64,000 nucleotides of DNA from an uncultured Bacteroidota bacterium (GCA_903932685.1 CAIZGX010000084.1:1-64000), one strand, 5' to 3'. Counted from the first letter of the stretch, positions 10,005 to 18,959 are shown. The notes: generated by a model not told the origin, from the sequence alone. Program-made: numbers and translations.

Positions 10005-10910
10005 ATGAAAGGCAATTGGCGTAGCCTTCCAGTTATTGTCATTTTGGCAATAATCTGGGGAAGTTCTTTCATCTTAATGAAGCGAGGCATGTTTGCCTTC
10101 GACGCCAACGGCATTCAGGTTCCTGTATTTTCTCCAAATCAAGTTGCGGCTTTACGATTAGGCATAGCATCATTGGTCATGCTTCCATTTGCATTTATTT
10201 TTAAAAGTTGGCTGAAGCGTGAATTAATCTGGTGGTATGTTGTAGTTGGACTATTGGGAAGCGGCATTCCTGCTTTCCTTTTCACGAATTCGCAGATGTT
10301 CTTGCATTCGAGTATGTCGGGCATCTTGAATGCGCTCACACCGCTCTTCACGCTCATTGTCGGATACTTCGTCTTCAAGAAATCGGTTCGGAAAATACAA
10401 ATTGTGGGAGTCACCCTCGGACTTGTTGGCGCGGTTTGCCTAATTAGCCTCCGCGGATTGGGCGATTCGAAGAACATGGCCTACAGCATGCTTATTGTGC
10501 TTGCCACCATAAGCTATGGCTTCAGCGTGAACACCATTCACAGCAAACTTCACGGCGTGCCATCATTTGCTATTTCTGCCTTTTCGTTATTGGTTGCGGG
10601 AATTCCATGTTGGATATTAATTGCGACTGACGGCACATTGGAAATTCTACAAAACAACACGTACGGTTGGCGCAGCCTTGGATTCATATCCACCTTGGCC
10701 ATTTTGGGCACCGCTCTAGGAAATATTCTATTCTTTCGATTTACCCAAAAGGTCGGAGCCCTTGCCGCCTCTTCCATTACTTACCTCATTCCAATAGTTG
10801 CTATCATGTGGGGAGTTTATGACGGAGAGCCGTTCACTTGGCTTCACGGTGCCTTCGCGGGGATTATTCTTACAGGGATTTATTTGGTGAATAAGCAGCC
10901 GAAGGCTTAA
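10005..10910 (+). CDS. EamA-family (DMT superfamily) permease
   Basis: A 301-residue inner-membrane protein with about ten hydrophobic segments arranged as two EamA repeats. The N-terminal signature VILAIIWGSSFILMKRGM is typical of the drug/metabolite transporter superfamily; the second repeat begins near YSMLIVLATISYGFSVN. Family members export amino acids or other small metabolites, but this substrate is unknown. It follows the T9SS gene by 2 nt. The stop codon directly touches a short-palindrome array that fills the gap to rplU. Confidence 0.85.
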   Translation: MKGNWRSLPVIVILAIIWGSSFILMKRGMFAFDANGIQVPVFSPNQVAALRLGIASLVMLPFAFIFKSWLKRELIWWYVVVGLLGSGIPAFLFTNSQMFLHSSMSGILNALTPLFTLIVGYFVFKKSVRKIQIVGVTLGLVGAVCLISLRGLGDSKNMAYSMLIVLATISYGFSVNTIHSKLHGVPSFAISAFSLLVAGIPCWILIATDGTLEILQNNTYGWRSLGFISTLAILGTALGNILFFRFTQKVGALAASSITYLIPIVAIMWGVYDGEPFTWLHGAFAGIILTGIYLVNKQPKA

Positions 10911-11002
10911 TCCCTACGGGATAAGTCCGCAAAGCGGATACATCCCGAAGGGATAAGTCCACGAAGTGGATTAGTCCGCAAAGCGGATACATCCCGAAGG
11001 GA
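10910..11002. repeat. Short-palindrome array 1: six 5-3-5 mini-hairpins, period 16 bp
   Basis: Six consecutive self-complementary 13-mers: ATCCC-TAC-GGGAT (10910), TCCGC-AAA-GCGGA (10926), ATCCC-GAA-GGGAT (10942), TCCAC-GAA-GTGGA (10958), TCCGC-AAA-GCGGA (10975) and ATCCC-GAA-GGGA (10991). Spacers are aag, tac, aag, ttag and tac, and centres lie 16-17 bp apart. A 30-bp stretch is directly repeated (10924-10953 and 10973-11002, 49 bp apart). The array begins at the EamA stop codon and ends 15 bp before the rplU -33 element. No U-tract follows, so simple termination is unlikely. Confidence 0.85.
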
Positions 11003-11017
11003 AACTAAAAAAAGTTA

Positions 11018-11047
11018 TTGTTTTCAAACAAAGAATGTGTATATTTG
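11018..11047 (+). promoter_or_regulatory. Promoter for rplU-rpmA
   Basis: TTG (11018-11020), exactly 19 nt spacer, then TATATTTG (11040-11047): the best match in the window to the Bacteroidota housekeeping sigma consensus, as expected for a ribosomal-protein operon. The leader to the ATG at 11087 is about 30-35 nt. Confidence 0.75.
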
Positions 11048-11086
11048 CACCCCTTAATCGGGAAAAACTAATTAAAAATTAACGTT

Positions 11087-11395
11087 ATGTACGCAATTGT
11101 TGAAATAGCAGGGCATCAGTACAAAGTACAAAAAGATCAGCAGATCTTCGTTAATCGTCTTCAAAACGAAGAAGGAACACAGGTTGAATTCAACCACGTT
11201 CTTTTGACTGATGATAACGGTTCGATCACTGTTGGCGCCCCAGCTGTAGAAGGTGTTAAGGTCACCGCACGCGTAGTGAATCACCTTAAAGGAGATAAAG
11301 TAATTATCTTCAAAAAGAAACGCCGTAAAGGCTATCAAAAGAAGAACGGTTTCCGTGCTTATTTGACAGAAATTGTAATTGAAAACATTGGTTAA
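11087..11395 (+). CDS. rplU: 50S ribosomal protein L21
   Basis: A 102-residue ribosomal protein that binds 23S rRNA. MYAIVEIAGHQYKVQKDQ and the KVIIFKKKRRKGYQKKNGFRA signature are unmistakable. It is followed after 19 nt by rpmA in the conserved bacterial L21-L27 pair, and is preceded by a near-perfect promoter. Confidence 0.98.
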   Translation: MYAIVEIAGHQYKVQKDQQIFVNRLQNEEGTQVEFNHVLLTDDNGSITVGAPAVEGVKVTARVVNHLKGDKVIIFKKKRRKGYQKKNGFRAYLTEIVIENIG

Positions 11396-11414
11396 TCCCT
11401 AATCCTAAAAGACA

Positions 11415-11675
11415 ATGGCTCACAAGAAAGGTGTCGGTTCGTCGAAAAACGGCCGTGATTCAGAAAGTAAACGCTTAGGTGTAAAATTATTTGGCGGACA
11501 AGTATGTGTTGCTGGTAATATTATCATTCGTCAGCGTGGTACTCGTCACAATGCAGGTTTAAACGTTGGGGTTGGAAAAGACCACACTTTATATGCATTA
11601 ACTGACGGAGTTGTAGAATTCCGCAAGAAGAAAGACAATAAGTCGTTCGTTTCGGTTGTTCCTGCACAGGCGTAA
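11415..11675 (+). CDS. rpmA: 50S ribosomal protein L27
   Basis: An 86-residue ribosomal protein near the peptidyl-transferase centre. It has the signature [29 protein letters not shown] and [10 protein letters not shown]. The N-terminus begins directly with AHKKG, with no cleavable extension of the Firmicutes type. It lies in an operon with rplU, followed by an intrinsic terminator at 11704. Confidence 0.98.
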   Translation: MAHKKGVGSSKNGRDSESKRLGVKLFGGQVCVAGNIIIRQRGTRHNAGLNVGVGKDHTLYALTDGVVEFRKKKDNKSFVSVVPAQA

Positions 11676-11703
11676 TCGAGAGTTCGTCTCAACAATTTTC
11701 AAA

Positions 11704-11740
11704 AACTCTCGATCTTTTGGTCGGGAGTTTTTTATTTTAT
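11704..11740 (+). terminator. Intrinsic terminator after rpmA
   Basis: A 9-bp stem (AACTCTCGA, 11704-11712, with TCGGGAGTT, 11721-11729, one G-T pair), an 8-nt loop, and a T-rich tail. The left arm can also pair with CGAGAGTT upstream at about 11677-11684, an alternative fold. Confidence 0.8.
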
Positions 11741-11751
11741 CCAACATCAAG

Positions 11752-11759
11752 TAACTTCG
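11752..11759 (+). promoter_or_regulatory. Possible -7 element just upstream of serS
   Basis: TAACTTCG differs by one base from TAnnTTTG and ends 4 nt before the serS ATG, so a transcript would be leaderless or nearly so. No good -33 element was seen. Confidence 0.35.
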
Positions 11760-11763
11760 TCAC

Positions 11764-13032
11764 ATGCTTCAAGTACCCTATTTAAGAGAGAATACAGAGA
11801 AAGCGCTTAGCGGTTTAGCCAAGCGCAACAAAGATTTTTCAGCAACCGTTGAATCTATTATTTCAGTAGACGAATCGCGTCGCAAACTTCAAAACGAACT
11901 CGACAATCTTTTGGCCGAGTCGAACAAGATTTCGAAGATCATTGGTGACCTTTTCAAAGAAGGAAAAAGAGAAGAAGCCGATGGCATGAAGGTGCGCACC
12001 ACTGAGATTAAAGAAGAATGCAAAGGCATTGAAACGAACCTTTCTCAATTGGAAGAAGAGTTGAAGCAACTGCTCTACCTCGTTCCAAACGTTCCCCACG
12101 AAAGTGTAGTCTTTGGAAAAGGTGCTGAAGAAAACGAAGTGGTGTACTCTTCTGGAGATATCACAGCGTTGGGAGAAAGCAAATTACCTCACTGGGAATT
12201 GTGCGAAAAACACAAGCTCATCGACTTCGAATTAGGCGTTAAAATCACAGGCGCTGGTTTCCCGGTATACATCGGAAAAGGAGCACGTCTGCAAAGAGCA
12301 TTAATTAATTTCTTTTTGGAAGAAGCCATGAAGGCTGGTTACACCGAGCATCAGGTTCCTCATCTGGTTAACGAAGCCAGCGGATACGGCACAGGGCAGC
12401 TTCCAGACAAAGAAGGACAAATGTATCATGTGGGTGTGGATGACTTGTATTTGATTCCAACGGCTGAAGTTCCACTTACGAATTTGTACAGAGATGTTTT
12501 GTTGAAGGAAGAACAACTTCCAATTAAGCTAACCGGATATACGCCTTGCTTCCGCAGAGAGGCCGGCAGCTACGGAAAAGATGTTCGCGGTTTGAACCGC
12601 TTGCACCAATTCGACAAAGTAGAGATCGTGCAATTATCGAAACAAGAAGACAGTTACACTTTGTTGGAAGACATGGTGAACCATGTAAAAGGACTGTTGA
12701 ATAAATTGGAATTGCCTTTCCGTATTCTTCGTCTTTGTGGTGGAGATATGGGTTTCACTTCTTCGCTTACTTTCGACTTTGAAGTATACTCTGCGGCGCA
12801 AGAGCGTTGGTTAGAAGTAAGCTCTACTTCCAACTTTGAAACGTTTCAAGCTAATCGTTTGAAATGTCGTTACAAAGGCGCAGACGGCAAAACACAGCTT
12901 GTGCACACACTAAACGGCAGTGCGCTTGCGTTACCTCGCATAGTGGCTGCATTGTTAGAAAATCATCAAGATGAAAATGGCGTGAGAATACCCCAAGCTC
13001 TTGTACCTTACTGCGGATTTGAACGAATTTAA
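11764..13032 (+). CDS. serS: Seryl-tRNA synthetase
   Basis: Charges tRNA-Ser (and tRNA-Sec where present). The 422-residue class II enzyme has an N-terminal antiparallel coiled coil (about residues 25-100, rich in E, K and L), the motif 2 region TPCFRREAGSYGKDVRGLNRLHQFDKVE, and motif 3 LNGSALALPRIVAALLEN. Length is normal. It lies between the rpmA terminator and a lipoprotein gene 9 nt downstream, so it probably heads a three-gene unit with two envelope proteins. Confidence 0.97.
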   Translation: MLQVPYLRENTEKALSGLAKRNKDFSATVESIISVDESRRKLQNELDNLLAESNKISKIIGDLFKEGKREEADGMKVRTTEIKEECKGIETNLSQLEEELKQLLYLVPNVPHESVVFGKGAEENEVVYSSGDITALGESKLPHWELCEKHKLIDFELGVKITGAGFPVYIGKGARLQRALINFFLEEAMKAGYTEHQVPHLVNEASGYGTGQLPDKEGQMYHVGVDDLYLIPTAEVPLTNLYRDVLLKEEQLPIKLTGYTPCFRREAGSYGKDVRGLNRLHQFDKVEIVQLSKQEDSYTLLEDMVNHVKGLLNKLELPFRILRLCGGDMGFTSSLTFDFEVYSAAQERWLEVSSTSNFETFQANRLKCRYKGADGKTQLVHTLNGSALALPRIVAALLENHQDENGVRIPQALVPYCGFERI

Positions 13033-13041
13033 TTTTTGAGT

Positions 13042-13614
13042 ATGCGCATACTTTATTTCTTCATGGCATCTGCACTTCTGCTTTCCTTGCATTCGTGCAC
13101 CCCTCCGGATAGAACAGACTATGTAAAACAAATCGATTCCATTTCGAACGTATTAGAGAATGCAGCAGGGCCATACGAAAAGCTCAATCTCGATGAGCTT
13201 CAAGCTAAAGTAGACACGGTAAACAAACACCTCGATTTCATTCAGGACAACTACAAAGGCGACATGAAGAAGAGCATTGCGTTTGAATTGGGAACTTACC
13301 GTAGCATTCGTAAAATCATACCTGAATTCGGAAAACGCCGTGAGACTATTGCGAGCGGATTAACAGTTTCCAGAGAACAACTTGCCTCCTTAAAAAAAGC
13401 ATTGAGCGAAAATGCCACTCACGATGCTGTTGGAAATGAAATCAATGACGAGTATTTAAAAAAACAAATCCAACAAGAAAAAACCATCAATGCTTCATTG
13501 GTGAAAGAAATTGAATTCATTGTACAAAAATCGGATTCCATTGAAAATCGATTTGCTCGCCATTATAATCAAGCAAAATTCTGGTGTGACAGCATTGAAG
13601 CTTCTTCAAAATAA
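13042..13614 (+). CDS. Putative lipoprotein of unknown function
   Basis: A 190-residue protein with a lipoprotein signal: MRILYFFMASALLLSLHSC, lipidated Cys at 19. The mature part is charged and probably mostly helical or coiled-coil (QIDSISNVLENAAG, ELQAKVDTVNKHLDFIQDN, KKQIQQEKTINASLVKEIEF). No family was recognised. ATG at 13042 is chosen over an upstream TTG. It sits between serS and a TPR protein with 3-9 nt gaps, so it is co-transcribed and may work with the TPR protein in the envelope. Confidence 0.75.
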   Translation: MRILYFFMASALLLSLHSCTPPDRTDYVKQIDSISNVLENAAGPYEKLNLDELQAKVDTVNKHLDFIQDNYKGDMKKSIAFELGTYRSIRKIIPEFGKRRETIASGLTVSREQLASLKKALSENATHDAVGNEINDEYLKKQIQQEKTINASLVKEIEFIVQKSDSIENRFARHYNQAKFWCDSIEASSK

Positions 13615-13617
13615 AAT

Positions 13618-15423
13618 ATGAAAAAACTCTGGCTCATAGCACTTTTAATACTGGCTACCGAATGTTCGTTCGGGCAGCAGGATTATGAAATTGCAGAGCA
13701 GTACTTTCGCAACGGACAGTTCACAGAAGCGAAAATGTATTATGAGAAACTGAACAAAGAAGGATTCGAGAATGAAATTTTCGAAAATTACAAGTCAACC
13801 CTCATTCAACTCGATTTAGAAAAAGAGGCTGAAACGCTTATCAAACGTAAGCTTAAGCAAACTAAAGACTACACGTTATACGTTGATTTGGGAAATTTAT
13901 ATGCTCATTTCAAAGACGATAAAAGCGCAACTGAAGCTTACCAAACGGCCCTCGATAAAACAGCCGCTAGCCGCATGCCTATTCTTGAATTGGGACAGAA
14001 ATTTTTAGCCGTTAATCTGTATGCTTGGGCCTTGAAAACCTATGAAAAAGGGAAAACACTAGGCAAAGACGGCCAAACCTATTCCTTTGAAATAGCAGGC
14101 GTGCAGGGATCATTGGGTAATTTTCAAGGGATGTGCGAAGCTTATATGGACATTTTAAAGGAGCAGCCCTCGTATATCGGACAAGTGGAAACATCGCTCA
14201 TGCAACTCGTAGATTTTCAAGACGATGATGAGCGTTGTAACGATTTGAAAGCACTTGTTTTGAAGCGCATTCAAATTGAACCAAGCACCACAATTTATTC
14301 TGAATTTTTAGCCTGGTTCCTCATGCAACGTCGGGATTTCAACGGAGCTTTTATACAATTGAATGCACTCGACAAACGGAACAACGAAAACGGAAACCGC
14401 CTAATGAATCTGGCCATTCAGGCTGGAAACAACGAAGAGTACAGTGTTGCGAACAAGTGTTACAGCGCTGTGATTGCAAAAGGCAAATCGTCCATTTTCT
14501 TCCAACAAGCAAGCGTGAAAAAACTTCAAACATTAAGTCTTCTTCTGAAGCAAAATGAATTCGCAACGAACGAAGAATTCTTGGCGTTAGATACCGAATA
14601 CGCGACCATTCAAAACGAAATTGTTCTAGCGAACGAATTGGCCATTTTGAAAAAAGATTGGGCGCACTTAAAGACGTTTTTCTTAAATAATTCAAAAGAT
14701 GCGGAAGTTCTGCTGAAAGAAGCGTTAGACTTGGGAGGTGTGAACGGAATGGCCATCGCTGAAATCAAACTCGAATTGGGAGATGTGCTTTTGTTTCAGA
14801 ATAAAATTTGGGAAGCTTCCCTCCTATTTTCACAAATTGAGTTGGACTTTAAAGACGATGTGCTTGGACACGAAGCGAAATTTCGAAACGCTAAAATTTC
14901 ATTTTATACCGGCGACTTTGAATGGGCACAAGGACAACTCGACGTATTGAAAGCCTCTACTTCAAAACTTATTTCCAACAACGCATTGCAGCTCTCTTTG
15001 CTTATTACGGATAATTTCAATATGGATACGATTCCATTGCCTATGATGCAATACGCACGCGCTGAACTACTCGCCTATCAAAATCAGTTTGCGCTTGCTT
15101 TCCAAACACTCGACAGCATTACGACGGCCTTTCCTGGACATTCTCTTACCGACGAAATTCTTTTCACTAAAGCGAATATTTATAGGAAGCAAGGAGATTT
15201 CGAAAAGGCAGTTCTGTTATTTACCGAATTGGTGAACATTCACTTCGAAGGTATTTACGCAGACGACGCTCTTTTCGCTTTAGCCGAAATTGAAGAAAAG
15301 CATTTCAAAGATTTAGCAAAGGCTCAAACACACTACGAGCGACTGCTGAATGACTTCCCAGGAAGTTTGTTCGTCATAGACGCTCGTAAACGTTATCGCG
15401 CTTTAAAGGGCGAAGTGCAATAG
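13618..15423 (+). CDS. Exported tetratricopeptide-repeat protein
   Basis: A 601-residue protein with a signal peptide (MKKLWLIALLILATECSFGQ) followed by TPR-like helical repeats along its length, for example AEQYFRNGQFTEAKMYYEKL, KTYEKGKTL, KANIYRKQGDFEKAVLLF and FALAEIEEKHFKDLAKAQTH. The C-terminal repeats resemble those of outer-membrane assembly and cell-division TPR proteins (YfiO/CpoB-like). It is probably a periplasmic scaffold. It is separated from the lipoprotein by 3 nt; the partner is unknown. Confidence 0.8.
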   Translation: MKKLWLIALLILATECSFGQQDYEIAEQYFRNGQFTEAKMYYEKLNKEGFENEIFENYKSTLIQLDLEKEAETLIKRKLKQTKDYTLYVDLGNLYAHFKDDKSATEAYQTALDKTAASRMPILELGQKFLAVNLYAWALKTYEKGKTLGKDGQTYSFEIAGVQGSLGNFQGMCEAYMDILKEQPSYIGQVETSLMQLVDFQDDDERCNDLKALVLKRIQIEPSTTIYSEFLAWFLMQRRDFNGAFIQLNALDKRNNENGNRLMNLAIQAGNNEEYSVANKCYSAVIAKGKSSIFFQQASVKKLQTLSLLLKQNEFATNEEFLALDTEYATIQNEIVLANELAILKKDWAHLKTFFLNNSKDAEVLLKEALDLGGVNGMAIAEIKLELGDVLLFQNKIWEASLLFSQIELDFKDDVLGHEAKFRNAKISFYTGDFEWAQGQLDVLKASTSKLISNNALQLSLLITDNFNMDTIPLPMMQYARAELLAYQNQFALAFQTLDSITTAFPGHSLTDEILFTKANIYRKQGDFEKAVLLFTELVNIHFEGIYADDALFALAEIEEKHFKDLAKAQTHYERLLNDFPGSLFVIDARKRYRALKGEVQ

Positions 15424-15431
15424 CTAAATAC

Positions 15432-15439
15432 TATATTTG
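15432..15439 (+). promoter_or_regulatory. -7 promoter element for hbd
   Basis: Perfect TATATTTG, 15 nt before the ATG at 15455. The -33 region lies inside the end of the TPR gene and is weak. Confidence 0.55.
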
Positions 15440-15454
15440 CAAAAATTTGTTTCA

Positions 15455-16345
15455 ATGAAAAACATTGCAGTTATTGGTGCTGGCACCATGGGAAATGGAA
15501 TCGCGCACGTGTTCGCTCAGAACGGGTTTAACGTTCAATTGATCGATTTGAATGAAGCTCAGTTAGAAAAGGCTGTTGCTACGATTTCCAAGAACTTAGA
15601 TCGTCAGGTTGCAAAAGGTTCTTTAACCGAGGAACAAAAGGCCCAAACCCTCGCGAATCTTTCCACTTCAAACTCCATTGAAACAGGCGTTGCAAACGCG
15701 GAGCTTGTTGTTGAAGCTGCAACTGAAAACGTTGATTTAAAACTTAAGATATTTCAAACCCTCGATGCGAACGCTCCTGCAAACTGCATCTTGGCTTCCA
15801 ATACTTCTTCAATTAGCATTACCAAAATTGCTTCAGTGACCAATCGTCCTTCTCAAGTAATAGGTATGCACTTCATGAATCCAGTTCCTGTTATGAAGCT
15901 GGTTGAAGTGATTCGCGGCTACAGCACTTCGAACGAAGTGAACGAAAAGGTTTTTGAGATTTCAAAGCAATTAGGAAAAGTTCCGGTTGAAGTAAACGAT
16001 TACCCTGGCTTCGTAGCCAACCGCATTCTTATGCCCATGATCAACGAGGCCATCTACACACTTTACGAGGGTGTAGCTGGGGTTGAAGAAATTGATACAG
16101 TTATGAAACTGGGAATGGGACATCCAATGGGTCCACTTCGTTTAGCCGACTTTATTGGTTTAGACGTTTGCTTGGCTATTCTTCGTGTGATGCATGAAGG
16201 ATTCGGCAATCCGAAATACGCGCCATGTCCGCTTTTGGTGAACATGGTTGCGGCAAAAAAATTGGGCGATAAATCTGGAGAAGGATTTTATATTTTGAAT
16301 AGAGAAACAAAAGAAACAACCGTTTCTCCTTCGTTTTCAAAATAA
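15455..16345 (+). CDS. hbd: 3-hydroxybutyryl-CoA dehydrogenase (3-hydroxyacyl-CoA dehydrogenase)
   Basis: A 296-residue NAD(P)-dependent dehydrogenase that interconverts 3-hydroxyacyl-CoA and 3-oxoacyl-CoA. It has the Rossmann loop GAGTMG (8-13), ASNTSSISIT with Ser118, the catalytic His139 in GMHFMNPVPVMKLVE with Glu151, and NDYPGFVANRIL at the domain junction. It is the short form without a hydratase fusion. It probably serves short-chain CoA metabolism together with gcdH, or the phenylacetate pathway (as PaaH) given nearby paa genes; sequence alone cannot decide. ATG at 15455 directly starts the Rossmann strand. Confidence 0.9.
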   Translation: MKNIAVIGAGTMGNGIAHVFAQNGFNVQLIDLNEAQLEKAVATISKNLDRQVAKGSLTEEQKAQTLANLSTSNSIETGVANAELVVEAATENVDLKLKIFQTLDANAPANCILASNTSSISITKIASVTNRPSQVIGMHFMNPVPVMKLVEVIRGYSTSNEVNEKVFEISKQLGKVPVEVNDYPGFVANRILMPMINEAIYTLYEGVAGVEEIDTVMKLGMGHPMGPLRLADFIGLDVCLAILRVMHEGFGNPKYAPCPLLVNMVAAKKLGDKSGEGFYILNRETKETTVSPSFSK

Positions 16346-16351
16346 TTCAAG

Positions 16352-17272
16352 GTGAAGATTCATCACGACTTTTCTTCATTCAAGGAAGTTAAAAATCCTG
16401 TATTAACTATCGGCACGTTCGATGGTGTTCACTTGGGTCATCAGGCTTTGCTTTCGCGAATGAAAGAGCTGGCTCTTGAAGTAAACGGAGAAACCGTTGT
16501 GCTTACATTCTCGCCTCACCCACGAACTGTTCTCTTCCCGGAAGATCACGGCATTCAATTGCTTTCAGACGCCAACGAAAAAAGACAATTCCTCTCCGAT
16601 TGCGGGGTAAATCATCTGGTTGAATTTCCATTCACCATGGAATTCGCGAAAAAATCTTCTTTCGAATATGTGCGCGATTTATTGGTTGTTGGAATGAATG
16701 TGCACACCGCAATCGTTGGATACGACCATCGCTTTGGAAGAAACCGTGAAGGGGACTTTCAGAAATTGTTGGAGTATGCAGATATGTTTCAATTTCATGT
16801 TGAAGAAATTCCCGCGCAACTCGTGAACGAAAGCGAAGTGAGTTCAACGAAAATTCGGAATGCGATTTCAGTTGGAAAGGTAGAATTCGCGAAGGAAGCA
16901 ACTGGAAGAAACTACGTGCTTTCTGGAACTGTTGTGCACGGAAAAGGGAACGGAAAGAAAATCGGTTTTCCAACCGCAAACATAAAAATTTCCGATCCGC
17001 TGAAACTTATTCCCGCAAATGGAGTCTATGTAGTAGAAACGAACATCAACGGAATAAACTACCGCGGAGCCATGAACATTGGAACACGACCTACATTCGA
17101 ATTAAACGGAAGCCGCTCCCTGGAAGTGCATGTAATAGGGTTTCATAACAGCCTCTATGAACAGCCCTTGCAAGTAGAATTTATTCGGAAGCTTCGCGAC
17201 GAACAAAATTTTGGTTCAATTGATGCGTTGAAAGAACAACTTGCAAAAGACATTGCCAATGCCATTCGCTAA
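16352..17272 (+). CDS. ribF: Bifunctional riboflavin kinase/FAD synthetase
   Basis: Converts riboflavin to FMN and FMN to FAD. The 306-residue protein has the N-terminal nucleotidyltransferase domain with GTFDGVHLGHQAL (about 22-34), TFSPHPRTVLFP, GYDHRFGRNREGD, and the C-terminal flavokinase domain with GKGNGKKIGFPTANI and GVYVVETNINGINYRGAMNIGTRPT. It starts with GTG at 16352, 6 nt after hbd. Its 3' end overlaps the LRR gene by 14 nt. Confidence 0.96.
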   Translation: MKIHHDFSSFKEVKNPVLTIGTFDGVHLGHQALLSRMKELALEVNGETVVLTFSPHPRTVLFPEDHGIQLLSDANEKRQFLSDCGVNHLVEFPFTMEFAKKSSFEYVRDLLVVGMNVHTAIVGYDHRFGRNREGDFQKLLEYADMFQFHVEEIPAQLVNESEVSSTKIRNAISVGKVEFAKEATGRNYVLSGTVVHGKGNGKKIGFPTANIKISDPLKLIPANGVYVVETNINGINYRGAMNIGTRPTFELNGSRSLEVHVIGFHNSLYEQPLQVEFIRKLRDEQNFGSIDALKEQLAKDIANAIR

Positions 17273-17879
17273 AACAACGCTTTTCATTCTTCTTTTTTCA
17301 TTCAACTTCGTGGTTGATCTAAATGCGCAATTGGTGTCGTGGGACAAAATAGACACGTGTAAAATTTACACCGACCTCAACCTCGCTTTGAAAGAACCGG
17401 GCAAAGTTTATCGCCTTCACCTCAACAGAAAAAAATATACCGAGATTCCGCAAGAAATATTCTTGCTTTCAAACTTGAATGATCTTCAACTCGATCGCAA
17501 CAAGATAAAAACCCTTCCAACAAAAATTAACGAGCTTCCTTTTTTACAGCGATTAAGCATCAATGAAAATGTCATTGACTCTATGCCGCCTTCACTTTTC
17601 AATTTGAAAAATTTACGTGTTCTGGAGTTGGGCGACAACTACATCAGCACCCTTCCAGACGAAATAGAAAAACTGCAAGAGCTACGTATTTTGGCGCTTT
17701 GGGACAACCCTATTGACTATTATCCGAATTCAATAGGCTCTTTGAAGAACTTAACGCATCTCGATTTTCTGCACAACCAAATGAGTTATGGAACACAAGA
17801 TCGTATTCTTCAAATGATTGACCCGAAGAAAACCAAAGTGTACTTCTCTATGCCCTGTGCTTGCGAGGACGGGCATTAA
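17259..17879 (+). CDS. Exported leucine-rich-repeat protein
   Basis: A 206-residue protein with signal peptide (MPFAKTTLFILLFSFNFVVDLNAQ) and about five LRRs of the bacterial/SDS22-like type: LSNLNDLQLDRNKIKTLP, LPFLQRLSINENVIDSMP, LKNLRVLELGDNYISTLP, LQELRILALWDNPIDYYP and LKNLTHLDFLHNQ. A Cys pair (CACEDGH) lies near the C-terminus. It is probably a periplasmic or surface protein-binding module. It overlaps ribF by 14 nt; function unknown. Confidence 0.8.
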   Translation: MPFAKTTLFILLFSFNFVVDLNAQLVSWDKIDTCKIYTDLNLALKEPGKVYRLHLNRKKYTEIPQEIFLLSNLNDLQLDRNKIKTLPTKINELPFLQRLSINENVIDSMPPSLFNLKNLRVLELGDNYISTLPDEIEKLQELRILALWDNPIDYYPNSIGSLKNLTHLDFLHNQMSYGTQDRILQMIDPKKTKVYFSMPCACEDGH

Positions 17880-17882
17880 AAT

Positions 17883-18959
17883 TTATACTTTATCGAAGTC
17901 GATTACGACTGTATCTGAAACAGGTTCACATTGACAAGTCAACACGAATCCGGCATTCACCTCTCCGGGTTCTAATGCGTAGTTGAGTTTCATATCTACC
18001 TCTCCTTCTTTCACGTGAGCACGACATGTGCAGCACATACCGCCTTTGCATGAGAAAGGAATATCCAATCCCGCGCGCTGCGCAGCATCGAGTATCATTT
18101 CACCCGTCTTCGGCATTTTGAATTGCGTGTAATTTCCATCGAAAATAACGGTCACATCGGCTTGCCCTTCCAACACAACTTCCTTCTTCACAACAGGGGC
18201 CGCTTGTTTCGCTTGTCCTGGAGAGGCGAACAATTCGAAATGAACATTCTCTTCCGCCATTCCATTCGACAAATAAAAATCTTTCACCGCGCGAATCATG
18301 GGTTCTGGTCCGCAAACAAAAACTTCTGAAACAGTATCTATGGGAATGAAGCGTTGGGTATAACCTTCAATCTTTTCCGCATCTATTCTTCCATGAAAAA
18401 GAGCAATGTCATTCGGCTCGCCACTTAACACATGAAAAACACGGAAACGTCCGAGGAATATGTCTTTCATGTCTTCAATTAAATCGCGGAAGATAATTCC
18501 ACTGAAGTGTCTGTTCCCATAGATCAAACTCACTTCCGCCTCAGCGTTATTTTGAAGCAACGTGCGCGCAATCGAAAGCATAGGGGTAATTCCACTTCCA
18601 GCTGCATACAGCACCACGTGCGTCTTTCCGTCTATATTATTCGGGGTGAAGTGACCCATAGGGTTCATCACCTGCATTTCCATTCCTGCCTTCACCTCAG
18701 AGGTTGCCCATGTGGAAAATACTCCGCCATCTACGCGTTTAATTGCCACGCGCAATTCACCGTCGTTTGTTCCGCTGCAAATCGAATACGATCTGCGAAT
18801 ATCCTCTCCGTTTACACTCGCCCGAAGTGTCAGGTATTGCCCCGGTTTGAAGGCATAGCGCTCCATCAAATCTGAAGGAACGTTAAACGCAATAGAAACA
18901 CTATCGGCGGTTTCCTGACGAACATCGGAAACGGTTAATGCGGAAAAGGTTGGTCTCAT
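17883..18959 (-). CDS. paaE: Phenylacetyl-CoA epoxidase reductase subunit PaaE
   Basis: Electron-transfer subunit of the ring-1,2-epoxidase of aerobic phenylacetate breakdown. The 358-residue protein has an N-terminal FAD domain (RRSYSICSG), an NAD domain (AAGSGITPMLSI, VFVCGPEPMI) and a C-terminal plant-type 2Fe-2S ferredoxin domain with CKGGMCCTC and a later Cys in TCQCE. Start MRPTFSALTV at 18959 is chosen; the open frame extends further but crosses the divergent paaA promoter. It is divergent from paaA, with 105 nt between them. A phenol- or benzoate-type oxygenase reductase is the main alternative, but the paaA neighbour supports PaaE. Confidence 0.88.
   Translation of the reverse strand: MRPTFSALTVSDVRQETADSVSIAFNVPSDLMERYAFKPGQYLTLRASVNGEDIRRSYSICSGTNDGELRVAIKRVDGGVFSTWATSEVKAGMEMQVMNPMGHFTPNNIDGKTHVVLYAAGSGITPMLSIARTLLQNNAEAEVSLIYGNRHFSGIIFRDLIEDMKDIFLGRFRVFHVLSGEPNDIALFHGRIDAEKIEGYTQRFIPIDTVSEVFVCGPEPMIRAVKDFYLSNGMAEENVHFELFASPGQAKQAAPVVKKEVVLEGQADVTVIFDGNYTQFKMPKTGEMILDAAQRAGLDIPFSCKGGMCCTCRAHVKEGEVDMKLNYALEPGEVNAGFVLTCQCEPVSDTVVIDFDKV

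Noticed and set aside
10910-11002. Array 1 as intrinsic terminators of the EamA gene
   Set aside because: Stems are only 5 bp and no T-tract follows any unit; real terminators in the window (11704, 28631, 41531, 49975) look quite different.
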